Below are positions 1 to 3,986 of a stretch of 6,235 nt of DNA, in pieces. The notes beneath the pieces were generated by a model that worked only from the letters and a program-made list of their open reading frames with translations, made no database searches and was not told where the DNA came from. The stretch's first letter is position 1; each line of letters begins with the position of its first letter. Origin of the DNA: Clostridiales bacterium UBA4653 (GTDB lineage Bacteria; Bacillota; Clostridia; Oscillospirales; CAG-272); assembly GCA_002405565.1 (NCBI GenBank), contig DHMB01000063.1, positions 1 through 6,235 on the forward strand, given 5' to 3'. The position numbers were made by a program, and so were the translations under genes.

Positions 1-101
1 TCGTATTTTTTTATTTTATCGTTTTCTGTATTATTCATAATTTGTTTTTTTGTATCGCAACAGTTCGTGGCGAACATTTTGCTGTTTACCTATAAAAAAT
101 G
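1..101. other. AT-rich stretch downstream of the lipoprotein gene, no gene seen
   Basis: No coding region can be supported here. On the minus strand a weak stem (GTTCG/CGAAC, 63-75) follows the lipoprotein stop codon, but no T tract follows it, so I do not call a terminator. A minus-strand ATG at 36-38 opens a frame that runs off the window edge after 12 codons. It has no Shine-Dalgarno sequence, so it cannot be judged as a gene start. Confidence 0.5.
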
Positions 102-674
102 TTAATGATTACGAATAACCGCTCCGTTCTTTATCTCAAAGGCAATCTTGCTGTCGGTTATCTTATATGCTACCTTGTATTGATATCCCGTAACGGGAAC
201 TTCCAAATATTTATCAGCTTTTTGGAACAAACATAGACTTAGGTAAAATTCTCCGTCTGTCTTATCGAAAAAACTGTTTTCTAAACTCAACACGGTTTCT
301 TTTTTATAACTATAGTTTCCGTCTGACACCGTAAACGAATAATCGTCGTTTTCAAGATTTTCTATACTTTGTAAAACCGCTCTGCTTCCATCATTCTTTG
401 ATATTATAAAACCCGCTTTATAATCTTCAAGACTTACAGTGACAGAGTTTATTCCGTAAGGAACGGTAATAGAAACGGCGTCTATTGGAAATTCCGAATC
501 AAGATTTGAAATCGAAAAAGAACAAATCCTTTTTTCTTCGGACGGCGTTGGTTGCGGCTTCTCTTCCGGTTTTTTACCGCAACCGAAGAGGGAAAGCAGA
601 GCGACAGATAATATTATAAGCGCAGTCAGAAATGACAATGCGCGATTTTTCTTTTTGCTTATATCAAAAAACAT
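102..674 (-). CDS. Predicted lipoprotein of unknown function (190 aa)
   Basis: The protein begins with a basic n-region (KKKNR), a hydrophobic core at about residues 13-30 and a lipobox-like LFGC with Cys32, followed by GKK and a Pro/Glu-rich linker. This is the layout of a type II signal peptide, so the mature protein of about 159 residues should be lipid-anchored outside the membrane. The mature part is polar and looks beta-rich, with alternating residues in stretches such as AVSITVPYG and YKVAYKITD; I recognise no family. I chose the ATG at 674 because GCGGAGGTG lies 6-8 bases upstream and the promoter at 703-731 would start transcription near 696. A longer 231-codon frame starting at 797 would begin upstream of that promoter and is unlikely. 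The gene is AT-richer (roughly 35-40% GC in sampled lines) than the helicase (about 50%), which may mark an accessory gene. It appears monocistronic. Confidence 0.82.
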   Translation of the reverse strand: MFFDISKKKNRALSFLTALIILSVALLSLFGCGKKPEEKPQPTPSEEKRICSFSISNLDSEFPIDAVSITVPYGINSVTVSLEDYKAGFIISKNDGSRAVLQSIENLENDDYSFTVSDGNYSYKKETVLSLENSFFDKTDGEFYLSLCLFQKADKYLEVPVTGYQYKVAYKITDSKIAFEIKNGAVIRNH

Positions 675-702
675 ATTGCACCTCCGCATTTTTATCGTCT
701 GC

Positions 703-731
703 ATTATACTGCGAAAGCTACGCAAAGTCAA
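703..731 (-). promoter_or_regulatory. Sigma-A-type promoter of the lipoprotein gene
   Basis: Reading the minus strand, TTGACT (731-726) is followed after exactly 17 bases by a perfect TATAAT (708-703). The expected transcription start is near 696, leaving a leader of about 22 bases that contains the GGAGGTG ribosome binding site. The fit in spacing and position supports both the promoter and the choice of the ATG at 674. Confidence 0.85.
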
Positions 732-775
732 GAGCGGGGAAAAATTTTGTAGCGAGACACAGACTTTCGGCAAAT

Positions 776-951
776 GGGATTCGGATTCCCGCGACACAAA
801 GTCGCTCGGTCAGGCTCGGCTCTGACAGCCTCGCTGCGGCTCGGTCACACTCGGGTTCTGACAGCCATCCAAGGCTGTCATTCATTGCCCTCGTGCCGCT
901 TCGCTACGTCAAAGGCTGTCATTCACTACCGAGCCCGTTCGAATCCCTATC
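776..951. repeat. GC-rich non-coding segment with short direct and inverted repeats
   Basis: This gene-free stretch next to the tRNA is much GC-richer than its surroundings. A 14-base direct repeat, aaggctgtcattca, occurs at 871-884 and 912-925. The 10-mer tctgacagcc occurs at 821-830 and 857-866. TGACAGCC (859-866) and GGCTGTCA (873-880) form an 8-bp hairpin with a 6-base loop. The triplet-like motif gctcgg also recurs (815-820, 839-844). At 776-790 and 937-951 there are sequences resembling a tRNA T-arm. Open frames crossing it (such as 632-1003 and 774-1061, plus) have no ribosome binding site and run antisense to the tRNA or lipoprotein start, so I treat the region as non-coding. It may be a tRNA-associated repeat family or a decayed element. 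Confidence 0.6.
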
Positions 952-1013
952 GCAAAGCAAAAGAGCACCCATTGGGTGCTCTTTTGCTTTGGCGGAAAGA
1001 TAGGGATTCGAAC
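937..1013. repeat. 15-bp inverted copy of the tRNA T-arm/acceptor sequence flanking the hairpin
   Basis: GTTCGAATCCCTATC at 937-951 is the exact reverse complement of 999-1013, which is the T-loop, T-stem 3' strand and start of the acceptor stem of the serine tRNA. The two copies bracket the 17-bp hairpin at 954-990. A transcript running through the tRNA could therefore form a long two-part stem, with the inner 17 bp and outer 15 bp separated by an asymmetric internal loop. The two copies are inverted, not direct, so they do not fit an integrase att pair. Confidence 0.8.
954..990. terminator. 17-bp perfect hairpin, probable tRNA terminator
   Basis: AAAGCAAAAGAGCACCC (954-970) and its perfect reverse complement (974-990) flank a 3-base ATT loop. 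The stem has a GC-rich tip (GAGCACCC) and an A/T-rich base. Its right arm ends exactly at the last base of the encoded tRNA CCA. On the minus strand the descending arm reads GGGTGCTCTTTTGCTTT, so the T-rich stretch is inside the stem and no free T run follows. It could act in both directions. Termination after the tRNA is the simplest reading; a processing signal is the alternative. Confidence 0.6.
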
Positions 1014-1081
1014 CCTAGTTGGGGTATTAGCCCAAACACGATTTCCAGTCGTGCGCCTTAGACCAGCTCAGCCATCTTTCC
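990..1081 (-). tRNA. tRNA-Ser (anticodon GGA)
   Basis: On the minus strand the acceptor stem GGAAAGA (1081-1075) pairs with TCTTTCC (1000-994), followed by discriminator G993 and an encoded CCA (992-990). The anticodon stem CACGA/TCGTG holds the loop CTGGAAA with anticodon GGA at 1046-1044, which reads UCC and, by wobble, UCU. A long variable arm (TTTGGG...CCCCAA) marks a class II tRNA, as expected for serine. The T arm is TAGGG-TTCGAAT-CCCTA. All conserved parts are present and the gene looks intact. It has its own promoter immediately upstream and a strong hairpin starting at its 3' end. Confidence 0.97.
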
Positions 1082-1091
1082 ATCGGGTAGT

Positions 1092-1120
1092 ATTCTATCA
1101 CAAAATTTTAATTAAGTCAA
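1092..1120 (-). promoter_or_regulatory. Sigma-A-type promoter of the tRNA-Ser gene
   Basis: Reading the minus strand, TTGACT (1120-1115) and TAGAAT (1097-1092) are separated by exactly 17 bases. The -10 box ends 10 bases before the mature 5' end of the tRNA, so the primary transcript would carry only a few leader bases for RNase P to remove. Confidence 0.85.
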
Positions 1121-1134
1121 GAGGAATTTTTGCG

Positions 1135-1146
1135 TTTCGGCGAAAA
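1135..1146 (-). promoter_or_regulatory. Near-palindrome TTTTCGCCGAAA upstream of the tRNA promoter (copy 1)
   Basis: On the minus strand TTTTCGCCGAAA lies 14 bases upstream of the tRNA -35 box. The same 12-mer, in the same orientation relative to its gene, lies 13 bases upstream of the helicase -35 box (3891-3902). It is not the GAAC-N4-GTTC type of Gram-positive LexA box. A regulatory role is a guess from position and symmetry only; a chance 12-base match within a window of this size is quite possible. Confidence 0.25.
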
Positions 1147-1212
1147 AATAAATAATAATTGTAAACGAAATATGTCAAAATCGGCAAATTTATTGAAAGC
1201 GCCGTTTCTGCC

Positions 1213-1240
1213 TTGACAAAAACTCAAAAAAGTATATAAT
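1213..1240 (+). promoter_or_regulatory. Sigma-A-type promoter of the Cys-repeat surface protein gene
   Basis: A perfect TTGACA (1213-1218) and a perfect TATAAT (1235-1240) are separated by 16 bases. Transcription should begin near 1247, leaving an untranslated leader of about 118 bases before the ATG at 1365. This is a strong consensus promoter, suggesting substantial expression of the surface protein. Confidence 0.85.
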
Positions 1241-1277
1241 TAAATAGTACAATCTAAAATTGTCCCCAAAAACAGCC

Positions 1278-1350
1278 GCTTGCTTTGGTCGGAGGAAAGC
1301 AGGCAATTATTCATTCGGAAAAAATCACTGAAAACCAAGGCTTATGCCTT
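1278..1350 (+). promoter_or_regulatory. Structured 5' leader with two possible hairpins
   Basis: GCTTGCTTT (1278-1286) pairs with AAAGCAGGC (1296-1304) over 9 bp with one G-T pair, around a 9-base loop containing GGAGG. A second hairpin, AAGGC-TTAT-GCCTT (1337-1350), ends 2 bases before the gene's Shine-Dalgarno GGGAGGT (1353-1359). Such a structure could tune access to the ribosome. I do not recognise a known riboswitch core: the conserved bases of the cyclic-di-GMP-I, TPP, SAM-I and cobalamin classes are not apparent. It may simply be a stabilising leader. Confidence 0.35.
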
Positions 1351-1364
1351 ATGGGAGGTAAAAA

Positions 1365-3842
1365 ATGAAAAGAAAAATCATTGCTCTTATGTTTGCGATA
1401 GTCTTTTGCCTGACAAGCGCCGTTGTGCCTTGCCTTGCGGCTGTGACAGACGCTTTGGGCGAGACCGAACACGTTCATGTCCATTCGGCGGACTGCGGAA
1501 TCGAGGGTTGCACGATCACAGGTGACCACGACCACGCGGGAGAGGCTGAGGCGGTCGATAAAAAGACGATTCTCGTTGTCGGGGATGTTGAATTTTCATC
1601 CGACAAGAAAACGGCAACCGTCACATTCAACTTCATAGACTCCTCATCGCTCGCAAGCGACGTAAACGTTCAGATATTCTATGACAGCAACAGACTTGTT
1701 TATAAAAGCATAGACGGTGAGCTTTTCGGCAAGACAGGCACCGCAATTGCCACAGGCTTTACAAGCAACAGCGTGACGATGACCCATACAAGCGACAAAA
1801 CGGATATCCCTCTCGGCGGCCGCGTAACGATTACGTTTGAAATCAAGAGCACGGACGCGCACAGCTATATCTACGTTTCCGGCGAAGCCTCCGGTTATAT
1901 GACGGGCGAAGAGGGCGGCAAGCCCACAACCTACACGATGAGCGCGCAGGCTGACGCATGGTATTGCGATCACTCGTTTACATACACAGAGGAAGTTCCC
2001 GCAACGTGCAAAAAGACAGGCATAAGATATACAAAGTGCCGTTCCTGCGGAGCGATTATAAAGACGGAAGAACTCCCGATAGACGAGACGAAGCACGATT
2101 ACCCCGCAACGCCCACTCTCGAATATCCCAAGGCAACATGTACGACCACGGGAAAGGCGCAGTACACCTGCAAAATCTGCGGTAAGATAAAGATAGAGGA
2201 TGTGCCGGCTCTCGGTCACGAATATGTAAAAGAGAGCGCAGTGCACGATGACGACGGCAAGTGGTGGGAAAAGTGCAAGAGATGCGGACGCAGCGTTATA
2301 TCTGAAATCCAGTGCGCACACGAAAAAGAAGATTACGTGCTTCTTACCGTAACAAGAGCTGCCACCTGCACGACAGACGGATACGGCTCATATAAATGTT
2401 CAAAGTGCGGAAACACCGCAACGCTCACAATAAAGGGCGGTCACAAATATGAGTTTGAGAGAAGAGTGAAGGAGCCCACAAAGACCGAAGAAGGCGTTGA
2501 CCTTTACAAATGCTCCGTTTGCGGAAAAGAAGAAACAAGAGTTGTTGCGAAGCTCGCAAATCATGAGCATCAGTGGGACGCCGGCACGATAACAAAGGCT
2601 CCTACCTGCAAGGATACGGGCATTATGACATACAAGTGCACGGTTGCAGGCTGTACGGAAACAAAGGAAGCCAGCCTTGCGGCAGACTCGACAAAACATT
2701 CTTATGGTGAATGGAAAATCACGGACGCAACCTGCACGACAGCGGGCAGCAGAACACACACCTGCTCTCTCTGCGGAAAGGTTGAAACTCAGACAATTGA
2801 GGCGAAGGGTCACAGCTTTGGCGCATGGACGACAATAACCAAGGCAACCTGCGCAAACGATGGCGAAGACAGACGCACATGCTCCGTTTGTAATTTCACG
2901 GAGACAAGAACAATATCAAAATCCACGGTTGCACATGTATATCCCGAAAGCGAATACAAGGTTGTGAAAGCGCCGACGTGCTCCGAGGCAGGTGTTGAAA
3001 CATGCATATGCTCCGTTTGCCAGAAGGCGACGGACAGCAGAGAGCTTCCCATAAATCCGGAGGCACATTCCTTCGGCGCATGGACAGTCACAAAAGAGGC
3101 GACATGTATCACGGAAGGCGAAAGCAAGAGAGCCTGCGCTCTTTGCGGCAAGGTTGAGTCGAAAACAATTACGGCTCAGGGTCATGACTTTGTCGTTGTT
3201 GAATCCAAGAAGGGAACAACGGTCAAGGAATGTAACCACTGCCACATGACGCACACCGTCACCGAAACAAAGAACGGAAGCATTGTTTCCGTCAAGAGCA
3301 ACGGCTACACTCTCACATTTGCGGCAAACACCGCAACGGATAAAGACATCTTCTTCAACGTCAGACTTATGACAAGCGAAGAGTTCAACGAAAAGGTCAA
3401 ACCCTTCGTTGACCAGATAACCGCAAATCCCACGCTTGCCCAGCAGTACGGCACGGTTGAAAACGCTTATATTTACACGCTCGTTATCGACGGCGTCGAC
3501 GCAACTCTTACAACAGGCACAGAGCTTGTAATCGACCTCGGCGATGAATACAAAAAGACCGCCTTCAACGTCTGCTATATGGACGAGAACGGCGCGCTCA
3601 AAACAGTTTCTGCCGACTATATCAATCGCAAGGGCACAACAATGACAATCACTATCGGTTCGGGCACATTCAAATATCCCGCAAATTCGATAGTCCTCTT
3701 CAACACCGGCGTAAAGAAAGCAAATTACGCAGTGCCGATAGTCATTGTTATTCTGGCGCTTATCATCGCGGGCGGCGCGGTTGCATATATCGTCATGAAA
3801 AACAAAAAGAATGACGAGCACATGCAGGATACAAACATCTGA
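1365..3842 (+). CDS. Secreted, membrane-anchored Cys-repeat surface protein (825 aa)
   Basis: Residues 1-25 form a Sec signal peptide (MKRK, hydrophobic core, likely cut after CLA at 25). Residues 36-57 hold a His/Cys cluster with HVHVH, two Cys and DHDH. Residues about 66-198 look like a beta-sandwich; IFYDSNRLVYK at 104-114 recalls the strand pattern of cohesin-like domains. Residues 201-626 contain about eleven repeats with C-x2-C or C-x4-C motifs. Residues about 635-780 are a second beta-rich domain. A transmembrane helix at about 789-811 is followed by a short basic tail (KNKKN), so the protein should be anchored by its C-terminus facing outward. There is no LPxTG motif. The start is set by GGGAGGT 5 bases upstream. 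The gene is monocistronic, with its own promoter and terminator. The architecture suggests a cell-surface protein whose repeats act as a stalk or metal/ligand-binding array. Its biochemical function is unknown, and substrate binding by the cohesin-like part is inference. Confidence 0.93.
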   Translation: MKRKIIALMFAIVFCLTSAVVPCLAAVTDALGETEHVHVHSADCGIEGCTITGDHDHAGEAEAVDKKTILVVGDVEFSSDKKTATVTFNFIDSSSLASDVNVQIFYDSNRLVYKSIDGELFGKTGTAIATGFTSNSVTMTHTSDKTDIPLGGRVTITFEIKSTDAHSYIYVSGEASGYMTGEEGGKPTTYTMSAQADAWYCDHSFTYTEEVPATCKKTGIRYTKCRSCGAIIKTEELPIDETKHDYPATPTLEYPKATCTTTGKAQYTCKICGKIKIEDVPALGHEYVKESAVHDDDGKWWEKCKRCGRSVISEIQCAHEKEDYVLLTVTRAATCTTDGYGSYKCSKCGNTATLTIKGGHKYEFERRVKEPTKTEEGVDLYKCSVCGKEETRVVAKLANHEHQWDAGTITKAPTCKDTGIMTYKCTVAGCTETKEASLAADSTKHSYGEWKITDATCTTAGSRTHTCSLCGKVETQTIEAKGHSFGAWTTITKATCANDGEDRRTCSVCNFTETRTISKSTVAHVYPESEYKVVKAPTCSEAGVETCICSVCQKATDSRELPINPEAHSFGAWTVTKEATCITEGESKRACALCGKVESKTITAQGHDFVVVESKKGTTVKECNHCHMTHTVTETKNGSIVSVKSNGYTLTFAANTATDKDIFFNVRLMTSEEFNEKVKPFVDQITANPTLAQQYGTVENAYIYTLVIDGVDATLTTGTELVIDLGDEYKKTAFNVCYMDENGALKTVSADYINRKGTTMTITIGSGTFKYPANSIVLFNTGVKKANYAVPIVIVILALIIAGGAVAYIVMKNKKNDEHMQDTNI
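1965..3242 (+). repeat. Coding array of about eleven Cys-rich repeats (residues 201-626)
   Basis: The repeat core is [A/P]TC-x3-G-x5-C-x2-C followed by a region ending in His-x-[Y/F]. The first Cys to the C-x2-C is always 9 residues in the eight full units, and the last Cys to His is 11-15. C-x2-C motifs are CRSC (225), CKIC, CKRC, CSKC, CSVC, CSLC, CSVC, CSVC, CALC and CNHC (623); one unit has C-x4-C (CTVAGC). Three units lack the first Cys: the one with KWWEKCKRC, the one with PTKTEEG, and the terminal one with CNHC. The His is in most units followed by an aromatic residue, and several units end in GAW or GEW. Three Cys plus one His at fixed spacing fits a small zinc site in each unit, as in zinc ribbons; disulfide pairing is the alternative in an exported protein. 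Confidence 0.85.
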
Positions 3843-3857
3843 TAAATGTAAACAGAT

Positions 3858-3894
3858 AAAGCCGAAGGCATAAAAGCCTTCGGCTTTTTATTTT
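3858..3894 (+). terminator. Rho-independent terminator of the surface protein gene
   Basis: AAAGCCGAAGGC (3858-3869) pairs perfectly over 12 bp with GCCTTCGGCTTT (3876-3887) around a 6-base loop (ATAAAA), followed by a T-rich tract ending at 3894. It starts 16 bases after the stop codon and separates this gene from the helicase. Confidence 0.95.
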
Positions 3895-3902
3895 CGCCGA
3901 AA
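3891..3902 (+). promoter_or_regulatory. Near-palindrome TTTTCGCCGAAA upstream of the helicase promoter (copy 2)
   Basis: This second copy of the 12-mer found at 1135-1146 overlaps the end of the terminator T tract and lies 13 bases before the helicase -35 box. With one more A at 3903 the palindrome is TTTTCG-C-CGAAAA. Function is unproven; see the first copy. Confidence 0.25.
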
Positions 3903-3915
3903 AGTCAATTTGATG

Positions 3916-3944
3916 TTGAATTAACCCGCCCGATGATGTATAAT
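3916..3944 (+). promoter_or_regulatory. Sigma-A-type promoter of the helicase gene
   Basis: TTGAAT (3916-3921) and a perfect TATAAT (3939-3944) are separated by exactly 17 bases. Transcription would begin near 3951, giving a leader of about 36 bases that includes the ribosome binding site AAAGAGG (3972-3978). Confidence 0.85.
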
Positions 3945-3986
3945 AAAAGAGTAAACAAAGCGACTTGACCGAAAGAGGATGTCAGA

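Noticed and set aside
1..38. Start of another minus-strand gene running off the window
   Set aside because: Only 12 codons are visible, AT-rich and without a Shine-Dalgarno sequence, so there is too little to support a gene.
675..797. N-terminal extension of the lipoprotein to an upstream ATG at 797
   Set aside because: The extension crosses the -10 and -35 boxes and would bury the signal peptide. The ATG at 674 has the GGAGG site at proper spacing.
776..936. CRISPR array
   Set aside because: The repeats are only 10-14 bases, unevenly spaced and mixed in orientation, with no cas genes nearby.
632..1003. Plus-strand open frame of 123 codons
   Set aside because: It starts inside the lipoprotein signal peptide region on the opposite strand, crosses that gene's promoter and the repeat cluster, and has no ribosome binding site.
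937..1013. Integrase attachment site pair at the tRNA-Ser 3' end
   Set aside because: The two 15-base copies are inverted and only about 60 bases apart; att sites would be direct repeats flanking an element, and there is no integrase in the window.
774..1061. Plus-strand open frame of 95 codons across the repeat cluster and tRNA
   Set aside because: It runs antisense through the whole 3' part of an intact tRNA and the hairpin, lacks a ribosome binding site, and encodes low-complexity Arg/Ser-rich sequence. Such frames opposite tRNAs are a known source of false gene calls.
1280..1525. Plus-strand frame starting with TTG in the leader
   Set aside because: It has no ribosome binding site, overlaps the real start in another frame, and encodes nothing recognisable.
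2916..3821. Minus-strand open frame of 301 codons inside the surface protein gene (also 1644-2321 and 2400-2813)
   Set aside because: These are antisense shadows. Their Cys-rich products only reflect the composition of the real gene, and none has a promoter or ribosome binding site.
3700..3842. LPxTG sortase anchor at the C-terminus of the surface protein
   Set aside because: No LPxTG or close variant precedes the hydrophobic helix. The helix and basic tail fit a simple transmembrane anchor.
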